NCBI RefSeq assembly: GCF_020405185.1
Contig: NZ_CP084463.1
Coordinates: 434,001-498,000 of the forward strand
DNA: 64,000 nt
Direction of reading: 5' to 3'
DNA from: Halomicrobium salinisoli
GTDB lineage: Archaea; Halobacteriota; Halobacteria; Halobacteriales; Haloarculaceae
Part shown: one piece after another, positions 34,427 through 43,789 of the stretch
Numbering within the stretch: the stretch's first letter is position 1
Layout of the letters: each line of letters starts with the position of its first letter
Made by a program: the position numbers and the translations under genes
The notes under the pieces: model-generated
Seen by the model: only the letters and a program-made list of their open reading frames with translations
What the model was told of the DNA's origin: nothing
The model's database searches: none

Positions 34427-35062
34427 CTACTCGCCCTCGACGAGTCGCTCGATGTGCTCCGGGGGGACGGCGCCGCGGGCGGCGTGGCCCTCGTAGGCGA
34501 AGGTGGGGACGCCGGTGACGCCGCGCTGGCGGGCGTGCTCGAACAGGGCCTCGACGTCCTCGCGGAGGTTCTCGTCGTCGACGGCGTCGCGCACCTCTGC
34601 CGGGGGGACGTCGGCGGCCTCCGCGATGTCGGCCAGCACGTCCGGGTCGCCGATGTCACGGCCCTCCTGCCACAGCGCCTCGTAGATCCCGTCGTCGAAC
34701 GCGCGCCACTGCTCGTAGTCGTAGTGCTCCTTGACGTAGTAGGAGGCGATCTGCGCGTTCAGCGAGTCGACGTCGGTGATCAGCTCCTGGGCCATCTCGA
34801 CGCCGTACTCGTCCTGGAGGCGTCGGACGTTCTCGCGGGCCTGCTCGTAGTAGTCCTCGTCTTTCCCGTCCTCGACGGAGTGGTCGATCTCGCCGTCGGG
34901 ACCGCGCTTCTGGGCCCGGAGGTCGAACGGGTGCCAGTCGACCCGCAGTTCCTCCTCGCGGCCCTCCTGGTATCGATCGAGGGACTGCCGGCCCAGGTAA
35001 CAGAAGGGACAGACGTAGTCGGCGAAGAGCGTGATGCTCTCGTCGGTCTGCTGTTCGCTCAT
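34427..35062 (-). CDS. DsbA-family (FrnE-like) thiol oxidoreductase
   Basis: A 211-aa cytoplasmic thioredoxin-fold protein of the DsbA/FrnE class. The active site C18-P-F-C21 in ADYVCPFCYLG is at the N-terminus; the helical insertion covers residues 60-165; the cis-proline segment is RGVTGVPTFAYEGHAARGAVP near residue 185. There is no signal sequence. FrnE-type proteins act as intracellular disulfide isomerases or in stress resistance. ATG 35062 is chosen because conserved sequence starts soon after it. Confidence 0.92.
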   Translation of the reverse strand: MSEQQTDESITLFADYVCPFCYLGRQSLDRYQEGREEELRVDWHPFDLRAQKRGPDGEIDHSVEDGKDEDYYEQARENVRRLQDEYGVEMAQELITDVDSLNAQIASYYVKEHYDYEQWRAFDDGIYEALWQEGRDIGDPDVLADIAEAADVPPAEVRDAVDDENLREDVEALFEHARQRGVTGVPTFAYEGHAARGAVPPEHIERLVEGE

Positions 35063-35157
35063 GGGCCTCGTTCGCGCTCGGGACACAAGAGGCCGTCGTG
35101 GGTGTGGCCGGGGCGCGCACGGCCCGCTCTCACCTCGCTGACGGGTCTGCCACCCGG

Positions 35158-35176
35158 GGCCGCGCTCGGCGCGGCC
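35158..35176 (-). terminator. GC hairpin after the 50-aa gene
   Basis: GGCCGCG-CTCGG-CGCGGCC, a perfect 7-bp stem, lies 30 nt past the stop at 35206 and before the DsbA-like start. It could end the short upstream transcript. Confidence 0.4.
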
Positions 35177-35205
35177 GAGACCACGGCGAACTCGCGAGAA
35201 GTGCG

Positions 35206-35358
35206 CTAGGCCTCTGCTTCCTCGTCCGGCCCGACGGACACCGAGTAGTCGGACTGGATCCAGGCCTCGGGGTTTCGGCGATCGTAGACGATGGTGTCGC
35301 CGCCGCCGGTGGTGAACGCGCCGTACTGGTCGTCGGCAGTCTGGTCCTGGTCGGTCAT
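35206..35358 (-). CDS. Small haloarchaeal conserved protein (DUF7331-like)
   Basis: A 50-aa acidic protein. Its core [23 protein letters not shown] matches a pattern I recall in short haloarchaeal proteins of unknown function (DUF7331). It has no cysteines or membrane segment. A TATA-like GTTATACG lies about 37 nt upstream. It is a stand-alone gene, divergent from thiD. Confidence 0.72.
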   Translation of the reverse strand: MTDQDQTADDQYGAFTTGGGDTIVYDRRNPEAWIQSDYSVSVGPDEEAEA

Positions 35359-35500
35359 CGATCGGTCGGTGGGCGTCCTAGGGGGTTCGGCGCGTATAAC
35401 CCTTTCAGCCAACTGACCTGTGTTGCGAGGAACGTACCACTCGGCCCCCACTGACGGCCGTTTCCGACGGTCTTCCCCGCCGACGGCTGGACCACCACCG

Positions 35501-35507
35501 CTATTAC
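35501..35507 (+). promoter_or_regulatory. TATA box for thiD
   Basis: CTATTAC is centred 26 nt before ATG 35530, so the transcript is probably leaderless and has no room for a TPP riboswitch. Confidence 0.5.
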
Positions 35508-35529
35508 CACTCGGATGTACAACCGAGGT

Positions 35530-36855
35530 ATGACGCGACAGCCCGCTCCGGTCCGACCGCCGGTCGTGCTGACGATCGCCGGCAGCGACGCCGGCGGCGG
35601 CGCCGGGATCCAGGCCGACCTCAAGACGATCGAGGCCTGCGGCGCGTTCGGGACCAGCGCGATCACGAGCGCGACCGCCCAGAACACCCGCGGCGTCGAG
35701 AGCACGCACCTGCTGCCCCGCGAGGAGATCGCCGCCCAGATCGGGGCCGTTCGCGACGACTTCGACGTCGCCGCCGTCAAGACGGGGATGCTCGCGACGA
35801 CCGAGGTGGTCGACCTCGTGGCGGAGCGCGCGCCCGACCTGCCGAACCTGGTGGTCGACCCCGTCATGGTCGCAGCCTCCGGGGATCGCCTGCTCGAACC
35901 CGAGGCCGAGGCCGCCTACGAGGGCCTGATCGCAGAGGCGCGCCTCGTGACGCCCAACGCCGAGGAGGCCGAGGTGCTGACGGGCGTCGCGGTGACCGAT
36001 CCCGAGACCGCCCGCGAGGCCGGCGAGCGCCTGGTCGAGATGGGCGCCGAGGCCGCGCTGGTCAAGGGCGGCCACGTCCCGGGCGACGACGTCGTCGACA
36101 CCCTCGTGGGCGACGACGCCGTCCGAACGTTCCGCCACGACCGCGTGGACACCGACGCGACACACGGCTCCGGATGTACGCTCTCCAGCGCCGTCGCCGC
36201 TCGCCTGGCCCGCGGCGACGGCCTCGAGACGGCGGTCGGCGCGGGGATCGACCTGCTCTCGCGGGCGGTCCGCTACAACCTCGACGTCGGCGAGGGGCCC
36301 GGTGCCGTCCACCACGCCGTCGGCGTCAGGGACGACGCCGCGCGCGGGGCGACCGCCGAAGCCGTCAGGTCGGTCGCGACGGCGCTGGCCGGGGTCGACG
36401 CCGAGGCGCTGACTCCCTCGAACGGGGCGACCGCCGTCGGCGCGACCCCGTACGCCGAGTCGCTCGCCGACGTCGCGGCCGTTGGCGTCGACCCCGAGGA
36501 GAAGGCGGACGCCGACCGCGGCGTCCGCTTCGGCGCCGCCGACGGCCCGGCCGAACGCCTGCTGGCCGCCCGCGAGGCCGCCCCCTCGCTGCGCTTCGCG
36601 GTCGACTGCCGCCGGTCGGAGCCCCTCCGCTCTGCGCTCGAGGGACCGGTCGCGACCGTCGCGGAGAGGACGGACGAGGTGGACGAGGCGGACGGGACGG
36701 GCGGTGCGACGGGCGTCAGGCGGGCCGTGGACGCCGTCGACGGGTCACCGCTGGCCGTCGAGGCGCCCGACGCCGACCGGCTCACGCTCGTCTCGTCGGA
36801 CGCCGACCGGCTGGCCCACCGGGTGGAGACGCTGTCGGCCGAGCTGGCGGCGTAG
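35530..36855 (+). CDS. thiD: Hydroxymethylpyrimidine (phosphate) kinase ThiD with degenerate ThiN-like domain
   Basis: ThiD phosphorylates hydroxymethylpyrimidine twice to the pyrophosphate used for thiamine phosphate synthesis. The 441-aa protein has the full kinase domain at residues 1-265: [57 protein letters not shown], and the anion-hole/catalytic [14 protein letters not shown]. Residues 290-441 resemble ThiN ([47 protein letters not shown]), which in many archaea makes thiamine phosphate, but the expected C-terminal GGxGKEP-type motif is missing, so this half may be regulatory or inactive. Confidence 0.93.
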   Translation: MTRQPAPVRPPVVLTIAGSDAGGGAGIQADLKTIEACGAFGTSAITSATAQNTRGVESTHLLPREEIAAQIGAVRDDFDVAAVKTGMLATTEVVDLVAERAPDLPNLVVDPVMVAASGDRLLEPEAEAAYEGLIAEARLVTPNAEEAEVLTGVAVTDPETAREAGERLVEMGAEAALVKGGHVPGDDVVDTLVGDDAVRTFRHDRVDTDATHGSGCTLSSAVAARLARGDGLETAVGAGIDLLSRAVRYNLDVGEGPGAVHHAVGVRDDAARGATAEAVRSVATALAGVDAEALTPSNGATAVGATPYAESLADVAAVGVDPEEKADADRGVRFGAADGPAERLLAAREAAPSLRFAVDCRRSEPLRSALEGPVATVAERTDEVDEADGTGGATGVRRAVDAVDGSPLAVEAPDADRLTLVSSDADRLAHRVETLSAELAA

Positions 36856-36891
36856 CGCTGCCGGTCAGAATCGACGGAGTGGACGGGCCGC

Positions 36892-39054
36892 TCACAGCCG
36901 GCGACCCAGCAGCGCGAGCGCCAGCGCCCCGGTGAGAGCGAGGACGCCGAAGCCGTCGCCGGTCCCGTCCGTGGGCTCGTCCGGCGCGGTCGTCGTCGCG
37001 GAGGGATCGGCCGTCGTCGCCGTTCCACCGTCCGGTGTCGCGGCCGGCGTCCCGTCGGTGCCGTCCATCCCGCCGCGGGCCGATTCGACCCGTATCTCGA
37101 CGGGCTCGACGCCCTCGGCGCCGATAGCGACCGTGCCCGCCTCCGGGACGGGGACCTCGGCCTCGACCGTCACTGTGGTGTCGGACGGCAGCTGCGCGGT
37201 CCGGCGCTCGACGACCTCGGACCCGCGCGTGAAGTTGACCGTGGCGCGCCCCGGGCGGTCGGCGTCGTTGGTGACGGTCGCCGTCGCGGTGACCCGTCCC
37301 CCCTGGCGGATCGTGGTGGGATCGACCCGCAGCCCGGTCACCTCGGCGGTCGCGGGTCGCTCGACCACGACGGTCACGGCGTCCTCGTCGACGCCCACCT
37401 CGTAGCGGCCGGGCCGCTCGAACCTGTGGCTCAGGTGGGCGGTCGTCGATTCGCCGGCCTCGACGGTGCCGTAGGCCCGTTCGACGACCATGCCGTCGAC
37501 GGTCAGCGGCACCGCGTAGTCGCCGGCGACCCCGCCGGAGTTGTTCACCCGCGCGCGGACCAGCAGCGACTCGCCGGTCACGAGCCGGATCGGCTCGCTC
37601 CCCCCGACTGATCCGACCCGGTAGGGCCCGTCGACCCCGAAGCTGTTGAAGTGGGTCGGGTCCGGCAGCGAGTAGTCGATCCGGGCGGGCACCTTCCCGA
37701 AGGCCGCGCGGTGGGTCGACGCGTTCCACATCGACGGCGTCCCGGTCCGCTCCGTGTACCGTCGGCCGGCGGCCACCGCCTCGTCGCCGCCGACCGCCTC
37801 GAGCGTCGCGAGCATGTCGGCCTGCGTCAGCCGCCCGTCGCGGGCGTTGATCCGCCTGAACACGTCCTGAAGGCTCCGCTCGCCGTCGGTCGCCCGCCTG
37901 ATCGCGAGGTCCAGGCGGCCGGCGATCAGCGCCCCGCGCTCGTAGTTGGCGTACTTGACCCAGGTCGACGTGTTCGAGAGGACGACCTCGTCGTAGGCCG
38001 CGCGCTCGCCGTCGGCGAGTACCGCGGCGAACCCGTCGAAGCCGATCAGGCCCTGCTCCAGGCTCAGCAGCGCGCCGTAGTAGGTCGCCGCGCCCTCGCT
38101 GAGCCACACCGTCTCGCGGGTCGACCGGAGCCGCAGGCGCGTGTGGACGTACTCGTGGATCCAGACGTTGTCGGCGGTGTCGACGCGCTGGGCGTCCCGG
38201 ACCCACATGTCGGCGTCGCCGGTCTGGGCGCCGCGGACGCCCCACTCGACGCGGCCGGTCGGCGCGGCGACGACGAACACCTCCTCGTCGCGGTCGCCGA
38301 CGCGGAAGTCGTCCGAGGCCGTCGCGAGCGAGTCGAAGACCGCTTCGCGGTCGGCCGACAGCTCCGCCGCCGCCGGGACGATCAGCCGGAACCGCTGGCC
38401 GTTGGCGTCCCGGACGTACTCCTCGTGCTCGCCGAGGTAGACCAGCCACTCGCTGGCGACCCCGCTCCCGGCCGCCCGGGTCCGGCGTTCGAGGCCCAGC
38501 GGCTCGGACTGCCGGTAGGTCCAGTTCGTCGGCATGCTCGGGCGGGCGAACATGGCCCACTCCCGGGTGCCGGCGTAGACGTAGTTCCCGCTGGCGGTCC
38601 CCGGTCCGCTCGCCTCGACGGTCTGGTTGACGCCGTACCGGTAGGTGATCGACGCGCCGTCGCCGTCGCCGGTCCAGGCGTAGCGTCGCCCCTCGTCGCG
38701 CTCGAACGCCTCGGTCTCGACGACGGTCGCGTTCTCGGGGACCGTCGTGTTCAGGCGCACCACCCGGTCCGGAACGGAGTAGGTGAGTTCGACGGTCACC
38801 TCCCCCGGCCGCTCGGGCGTGAGCGCGAACGTCTGGGTCGCGACGATCTCGTCGTCCCCCTGGGCGAGTGCGTCGCTCCCGCTCCCGGTGCGGACCACCG
38901 GAAATCGGTCCTCGGCGGCCTCCGCGTCGAGGACGCCGGCGACGGTCGGGTCCAGCCCGCTGCCGAGCGCCGGGGTCAACCCGCCGGCGACCAGCAGCAC
39001 CACCAGCGCGAGCGTCAGCAGCTCGCGGCGAAGCACCGCCATGTGGACCCCCAT
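36892..39054 (-). CDS. Secreted M61/M1-like gluzincin metallopeptidase with C-terminal anchor
   Basis: A 720-aa exported protein. A Sec signal (residues 5-32) leads it. A beta-rich N-terminal domain is followed by the gluzincin peptidase domain with H300-E301-Y-V-H304 and the third zinc ligand E320 in VWLSEGAATYYG. A CARDB-like beta-sandwich region (about 525-680) and a Thr/Asp/Gly linker precede the end, GDGFGVLALTGALALALLGRRL. This resembles a PGF-CTERM archaeosortase tail, but the proline of PGF is replaced by aspartate, so processing is uncertain. It probably acts at the cell surface. ATG 39054 opens the signal peptide; ATG 39042 is an alternative. Confidence 0.88.
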   Translation of the reverse strand: MGVHMAVLRRELLTLALVVLLVAGGLTPALGSGLDPTVAGVLDAEAAEDRFPVVRTGSGSDALAQGDDEIVATQTFALTPERPGEVTVELTYSVPDRVVRLNTTVPENATVVETEAFERDEGRRYAWTGDGDGASITYRYGVNQTVEASGPGTASGNYVYAGTREWAMFARPSMPTNWTYRQSEPLGLERRTRAAGSGVASEWLVYLGEHEEYVRDANGQRFRLIVPAAAELSADREAVFDSLATASDDFRVGDRDEEVFVVAAPTGRVEWGVRGAQTGDADMWVRDAQRVDTADNVWIHEYVHTRLRLRSTRETVWLSEGAATYYGALLSLEQGLIGFDGFAAVLADGERAAYDEVVLSNTSTWVKYANYERGALIAGRLDLAIRRATDGERSLQDVFRRINARDGRLTQADMLATLEAVGGDEAVAAGRRYTERTGTPSMWNASTHRAAFGKVPARIDYSLPDPTHFNSFGVDGPYRVGSVGGSEPIRLVTGESLLVRARVNNSGGVAGDYAVPLTVDGMVVERAYGTVEAGESTTAHLSHRFERPGRYEVGVDEDAVTVVVERPATAEVTGLRVDPTTIRQGGRVTATATVTNDADRPGRATVNFTRGSEVVERRTAQLPSDTTVTVEAEVPVPEAGTVAIGAEGVEPVEIRVESARGGMDGTDGTPAATPDGGTATTADPSATTTAPDEPTDGTGDGFGVLALTGALALALLGRRL

Positions 39055-39193
39055 TGTTCGTGATGACTCAAATAGCTGACTCGGGTTCGAGTCCGGGCCG
39101 GACGCGCGCGAATCCGTCGAGGGCAGCCGCTGGGCCGGCCTCACGCCCGGCCACCCTCACGCGGGCTGGCACTTTCGGTCCGGACCCGTAGCG

Positions 39194-39200
39194 TTTTACA
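39194..39200 (+). promoter_or_regulatory. TATA box for the second mutS
   Basis: TTTTACA is centred 27 nt before ATG 39224, which fits a leaderless message. Confidence 0.5.
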
Positions 39201-39223
39201 CCGTACCCGACCCAGGACAGGGT

Positions 39224-41938
39224 ATGACAGAGGCGACGGGCATCGTGGGGGAGTTCCTCTCGCTCAAGGAGGAGACGGACGCGGACCTGCTGGCCATGCA
39301 GTGCGGGGACTTCTACGAGTTCTTCGACGAAGACGCGGAGACCGTCGCCGACGAACTGGACCTGAAGGTCTCCCAGAAGTCCTCGCACGGGTCGTCGTAC
39401 CCGATGGCGGGCGTGCCCGTCGACGACCTGACGCCGTACGTCTCCGCGCTGGTCGAGCGGGGCTACCGGGTCGCCGTCGCCGACCAGTACGACACCGCCG
39501 ACGGCCACGCGCGCGAGATCACCCGCGTCGTCACGCCGGGGACGCACCTCGAGACCAGCGACGACGCCGCCCAGTACCTGGCGGCGGTCGTCGCGGCCGA
39601 CGAGGGCGACGCCTACGGGCTGGCCGTCGCCGACGTGACCACCGGCGAGTTCCACGTCACGCAGGTCGACGGCGAGGACGCCCGCGCCCGCGTCGGGACG
39701 GAGCTGTACAAGTTCGACCCCGCGGAGGTCCTCCCGGGACCGACGCTCCGGTCCGCCGACGAGTTCGTCGACCGCGTGCGCGAGCGGACCGACGCGGCCG
39801 TGACGGTCCACGACACCGAGTCGTTCGCGCCCGGCCGGGCCCGCCACCGCGTCCGCGAGCAGTTCGGCCGCGAGACCTTAGAGAGCGTCGGCGTGGCGGG
39901 CCAGCAGGCGGCGATCAGGGCGGCCGGCGCCGTCCTCTCGTACGTCGAGGAGACCGGCGTCGGGACGCTGGCCTCCGTGACCCGGCTGCAGGCCTACGGC
40001 GCGACCGACCACGTCGAACTGGACGCGACGACCCAGCGCAACCTCGAGCTCACCGAGACGATGCAGGGGGAGAGCGACGGGTCGCTGTTCGAGACGGTCG
40101 ATCACACCGTCACCTCCGCCGGCGGGCGCCTGCTGCGCCAGTGGCTCCAGCGCCCCCGCCGGGACCGGACCGAGCTGACCCGCCGGCAGTCCTGCGTGAG
40201 CGCGCTCGCCGAGGCCGCGCTGGCCCGCGAGGAGCTGCGCGAGACGCTCGACGGGGCCTACGACCTCGAACGGCTCGGCGCGAAGGCCGTCTCGGGCAGC
40301 GCCGACGCGCGGGACCTCCGGGCCGTCGGCGAGACGCTGGCGCTGTTCGAGCGCGTGGCCGACCTCGTCGCCGAGTCGGACCGCCTCGCCGAGTCGCCGC
40401 TCGCCGACGCGCTCGACGGGGCCGACCGCGCGGCCGCGACCGACCTCGCCGACGAACTCGACGCCGCGCTCGTCGACGACCCGCCGGGCACCGTCACCCA
40501 GGGCGGCCTGTTCCGCCGGGGCTACGACGAGGACCTCGACGCCGTCATCGAGGACCACGAGGCAGCGCTGGAGTGGCTCGACACGCTCCCCGAGCGCGAG
40601 AAAGAGCGGACGGGCATCACCCACCTCTCCGTCGACCGCAACAAGACGGACGGCTACTACATCCAGGTGGGCAACAGCGAGACCGACCAGGTCCCGGAGG
40701 AGTACGAGCGCATCAAGTCGCTGAAGAACTCCGAGCGCTACACGATTCCCGAGCTCCGCGAGCGCGAGCGGGAGGTCATGCGCCTGGAGGAGCAGCGCCA
40801 CGACCTCGAGCGCGACCTGTTCGAGGCCCTCCGGGAGCGAGTGGGCGAGCGCACCGAACTGCTGCAGGACGTCGGCCGCGCGCTGGCGGAACTTGACGCC
40901 GTCGCCGCGCTCGCGACCCACGCCGTCCGCAACGACTGGACCCGGCCGGAACTCACGGAGGGTCGGGAACTCGACGTCGAGGCCGGCCGCCACCCGGTCG
41001 TCGAGCGCACCACGGAGTTCGTGCCCAACGACCTCCGGATGGACGAGGACCGGCAGTTCCTCGTCGTCACCGGCCCCAACATGTCGGGCAAGTCCACGTA
41101 CATGCGCCAGGCGGCGCTGATCACGCTGCTCGCGCAGGTCGGAAGCTTCGTCCCGGCCCGCTCGGCCCGCATCGGCCTCGTCGACGGCATCTACACCCGC
41201 GTCGGCGCGCTCGACGAGCTCGCGCAGGGCCGCTCGACGTTCATGGTCGAGATGCAGGAGCTGTCGAACATCCTCCACTCCGCCACCGAGGACTCGCTCG
41301 TGATTCTCGACGAGGTGGGCCGCGGAACGGCCACCTACGACGGCATCTCCATCGCGTGGGCGGCGACTGAATACATCGCGAACCAGATTCGGTCGAAGAC
41401 CCTCTTCGCGACCCACTACCACGAACTCACGGCGCTCGGCGAGGAGATCCCCACAGTGGAGAACGTCCACGTCGCCGCCGACGAGACCGACGGCGAGGTC
41501 ACGTTCCTGCGGACGGTCCGCGACGGGCCGACGAATCGGTCCTACGGGGTCCACGTCGCGGACCTCGCCGGCGTCCCCGAGCCCGTCGTCGACCGCTCGC
41601 GGGACGTCCTCGAACGGCTCCGCGAGGACGAAGCGATCGAAGTGCAGGGCAGCGACCGGTCGGGCGGCGACAGCACGGAGCAGGTCGTCTTCGACCTCGG
41701 CTCGGGCGAACTCACCGCCGCGGAGTCGGAGAGCAACCAGCAACAGGTCGCGACCGACGGCAGCCAGATGGAAGCGCCTGCCAGCGACTCGAACGGTCAG
41801 TCGCTCGATCCGGAGACGGAAGCCGTCCTCGACGAACTCGCCGACCTCGACGTCAACGAGACGCCGCCCGTCGAGCTGATGGCGAAGGTCCAGAACTGGC
41901 AGGACAAACTCGAGGAGAGCGACGCCGATCTCAGTTGA
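39224..41938 (+). CDS. mutS: DNA mismatch repair protein MutS (second copy)
   Basis: A 904-aa MutS1 paralogue. The F-x-E mismatch motif is F30-Y31-E32 in MQCGDFYEFF, and the ATPase domain has [27 protein letters not shown] and ATHYHEL. The C-terminus has a Gln/Ser/Asp-rich linker (about 815-865) and the LADLDVNETPPVELMAKVQNWQDKLEE segment. It differs widely from the copy at 20554-23298, so the duplication is ancient; haloarchaea commonly hold both forms. Both copies keep all mismatch and ATPase motifs. No mutL is adjacent. Confidence 0.96.
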   Translation: MTEATGIVGEFLSLKEETDADLLAMQCGDFYEFFDEDAETVADELDLKVSQKSSHGSSYPMAGVPVDDLTPYVSALVERGYRVAVADQYDTADGHAREITRVVTPGTHLETSDDAAQYLAAVVAADEGDAYGLAVADVTTGEFHVTQVDGEDARARVGTELYKFDPAEVLPGPTLRSADEFVDRVRERTDAAVTVHDTESFAPGRARHRVREQFGRETLESVGVAGQQAAIRAAGAVLSYVEETGVGTLASVTRLQAYGATDHVELDATTQRNLELTETMQGESDGSLFETVDHTVTSAGGRLLRQWLQRPRRDRTELTRRQSCVSALAEAALAREELRETLDGAYDLERLGAKAVSGSADARDLRAVGETLALFERVADLVAESDRLAESPLADALDGADRAAATDLADELDAALVDDPPGTVTQGGLFRRGYDEDLDAVIEDHEAALEWLDTLPEREKERTGITHLSVDRNKTDGYYIQVGNSETDQVPEEYERIKSLKNSERYTIPELREREREVMRLEEQRHDLERDLFEALRERVGERTELLQDVGRALAELDAVAALATHAVRNDWTRPELTEGRELDVEAGRHPVVERTTEFVPNDLRMDEDRQFLVVTGPNMSGKSTYMRQAALITLLAQVGSFVPARSARIGLVDGIYTRVGALDELAQGRSTFMVEMQELSNILHSATEDSLVILDEVGRGTATYDGISIAWAATEYIANQIRSKTLFATHYHELTALGEEIPTVENVHVAADETDGEVTFLRTVRDGPTNRSYGVHVADLAGVPEPVVDRSRDVLERLREDEAIEVQGSDRSGGDSTEQVVFDLGSGELTAAESESNQQQVATDGSQMEAPASDSNGQSLDPETEAVLDELADLDVNETPPVELMAKVQNWQDKLEESDADLS

Positions 41939-42077
41939 ATTCTGGCGTCGACGTGCCTACTGAGTAGATTTCAGCCGATACAGTTCTTCTGTGTCGTCGT
42001 AGTACGCGTGGAGAGAGTGGTGCACGGCAGACCTTCAGTAGGTGACTATCGACGAAAGCTCTCGGCGTACCCAACTT

Positions 42078-42767
42078 CTAGTGGAGCCGGTTTCGCTGCG
42101 CAGACAGAAACGAAACGAGCTGATCGACGGCGTCTGCTGGTAGCTCCTGCTGTCGGAAGACGCCCTTGAACGAATCCTCGAAGTCGTCCTCCTGGAGCCG
42201 ATCCAGGACCGTCTCGATCTGCTCGTCGAGCTTTTCCGGATCACCACGGTGGACGTGTCGTTCGATACGGTCGAATTCCGCCTGAGCCCCGATAACGACG
42301 AGATCCCGGGTGTCCGCTGTGCGTCCGCTGTGCAGCTTCATCGCGAACAGGAGTGCCGGCTCGGGGATTCGGCCGTCGAGGCCTTCGGCGACGGGGAGCG
42401 ACTCGATGGTGCTGTGTTCGTGGAGGTGTCGGTACGACCACTCGGCATCCGTCTGTCGACACCTGATCGCGTCGACGAGCGTCTCGAACTTCACCGCGTT
42501 CTCTCCGACTGCTTTGGTGTACTGGATCATCTGACCCTCGTACTCGTTCGAGACGTCCCTCTCGAACTGCTTCTCATAGCCGAGGTCGCCGAGCAGTGAC
42601 TCGTAGTCGTCAAGTGAGGTAGCCGGAACGACAGTATCGATGTCCGTGGTAAATCGGGTCTGAAATGCGGAAACGGCCCACCCGCCGACGAGAACGTACG
42701 GGAGGCCGGCGTCCTGTACTGCCCGGTGCGTATCGGCGAGTTCGGATTGGCGTTCAGAGAGGCTCAT
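42078..42767 (-). CDS. Nucleotidyltransferase-fold toxin-like protein (AbiEii/DUF1814-like)
   Basis: A 229-aa soluble protein of the minimal nucleotidyltransferase fold: YVLVGGWAVSAFQTRFTTDIDTVV (residues 24-47) has the GG-x(n)-TxDxD pattern, and ETLVDAIRCRQTDAEW gives a later acidic strand. A long C-terminal helical part follows (RIPEPALLFAMKLHSGRTADTRDLVVIGAQ). Such proteins act as the toxin of AbiE-type systems, by transferring nucleotides to target RNA. It follows the HTH protein after 13 nt on the same strand. Base composition is less GC-rich than the surroundings. Confidence 0.82.
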   Translation of the reverse strand: MSLSERQSELADTHRAVQDAGLPYVLVGGWAVSAFQTRFTTDIDTVVPATSLDDYESLLGDLGYEKQFERDVSNEYEGQMIQYTKAVGENAVKFETLVDAIRCRQTDAEWSYRHLHEHSTIESLPVAEGLDGRIPEPALLFAMKLHSGRTADTRDLVVIGAQAEFDRIERHVHRGDPEKLDEQIETVLDRLQEDDFEDSFKGVFRQQELPADAVDQLVSFLSAQRNRLH

Positions 42768-42780
42768 GCTACCACACCGA

Positions 42781-43461
42781 TCAGTCAGCTGTAGCGCTGT
42801 GATGCGACGCGTCGACGTCGACGTCGTACTCGTCGGCGATGATCTCCAGAGCGGGTTCATACGCCGCGCGGTTCGTCAGCATCTGGTCGACGGCTTCGTC
42901 TAACGGGATAACGGGATTGCCGTCGACCCACTCGGCGTCGATCCCGTCGGTCTTCGGGAACAGGACGTAGTGGACGTTCCCGTCGACGTCGTCGCCGTCC
43001 GGGCGTTCATCGACCGTCGCAGTGACGCCGAACTGATCGAAGAACGCGATCCATCGCTCGACGTCCCGGTCGTGGACTTCGACGAAGACCGGGTAGTCGT
43101 CGTGGCTGCGGGCGATCTGGTACCCACCGTGTGTCCAGACGTACGCGGCGTCGATCTCGGTATACGCGAACTCCATGCCGGCAAAGTGAGGGACGAGATA
43201 CGCGTCCTCCTGTGAGATAGCGTCGCGGCTGTACAACGCAGCCATCATCTCGGCGTACCGCTGACGCATCTCGTGATCGATGACCTTGATTCCACTATCG
43301 GTATTAGAGATAATCTCTTTGTCGTCTAACCGCTCGATCCAGTCGTACACCCACGAGTACGAGACGTCGATCTTGTCCGAGATACGATTGATAGAGTCGC
43401 CTCGCTGCACCGATAGTACGATCTTCGCGGCTGTCGAATCCATGAGTTCGGTCATCGGCAT
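42781..43461 (-). CDS. HTH antitoxin-like regulator paired with the nucleotidyltransferase
   Basis: A 226-aa protein. Residues 1-55 form a winged helix: MPMTELMDSTAAKIVLSVQRGDSINRISDKIDVSYSWVYDWIERL. The C-terminal 165 residues are an alpha/beta domain (EDAYLVPHFAGMEFAYTEIDAAYVWTHGGYQIARSHDDYPVFVEV) found with nucleotidyltransferase toxins in haloarchaea. ATG 43461 is favoured over GTG 43518 because an inverted repeat/promoter region at 43475-43492 would lie inside the longer coding sequence. It probably represses its own operon through that repeat and neutralises the partner; both are inference from AbiE-like systems. Confidence 0.8.
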   Translation of the reverse strand: MPMTELMDSTAAKIVLSVQRGDSINRISDKIDVSYSWVYDWIERLDDKEIISNTDSGIKVIDHEMRQRYAEMMAALYSRDAISQEDAYLVPHFAGMEFAYTEIDAAYVWTHGGYQIARSHDDYPVFVEVHDRDVERWIAFFDQFGVTATVDERPDGDDVDGNVHYVLFPKTDGIDAEWVDGNPVIPLDEAVDQMLTNRAAYEPALEIIADEYDVDVDASHHSATAD

Positions 43462-43474
43462 GGAGCTTTTCTTG

Positions 43475-43492
43475 TTATCACTAACGAGATAA
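43475..43492. promoter_or_regulatory. Inverted repeat operator candidate of the toxin-antitoxin pair
   Basis: TTATC-N8-GATAA lies 13 nt upstream of ATG 43461, overlapping the expected transcription start. The size and place suit autorepression by the HTH protein. Confidence 0.5.
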
Positions 43493-43535
43493 TCAGGCAA
43501 AAAGATGTCGTCGAGCACAACCGCACGACCGGGTG

Positions 43536-43736
43536 CTACTCGCGAAGCTCCGCGAGGACGTCCCGCCCGAAGAACGCTATCGCGAAACCGACGACGATCC
43601 CGACGATTGCGGGGAGGTTCTCAGAGAACGTCCCGGACTCCAGCAGGAACTCCCCGGGGAGGAACACGACGACGGCTGCGGCGGCGACGAGCAGCGTCCC
43701 GACGAGCGCCGTGCGCGCGGCCGATGTCACGCTCAT
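43536..43736 (-). CDS. Small two-helix membrane protein
   Basis: A 66-aa protein with two transmembrane segments (residues 8-28, ALVGTLLVAAAAVVVFLPGEF, and 40-58, LPAIVGIVVGFAIAFFG) and a charged C-terminus RDVLAELRE. It resembles short haloarchaeal membrane proteins of unknown function. ATG 43736 fits; it lies 53 nt past the NAD(P)HX dehydratase stop on the same strand. Confidence 0.65.
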   Translation of the reverse strand: MSVTSAARTALVGTLLVAAAAVVVFLPGEFLLESGTFSENLPAIVGIVVGFAIAFFGRDVLAELRE

Positions 43737-43789
43737 GCACGACGCCACATTTGCCTGATACTTAAAGGACGGTCGCGTGCTGCCGGGAC

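Noticed and set aside
35500..35530. TPP riboswitch ahead of thiD
   Set aside because: The TATA box is 26 nt from the ATG, which leaves no leader to fold.
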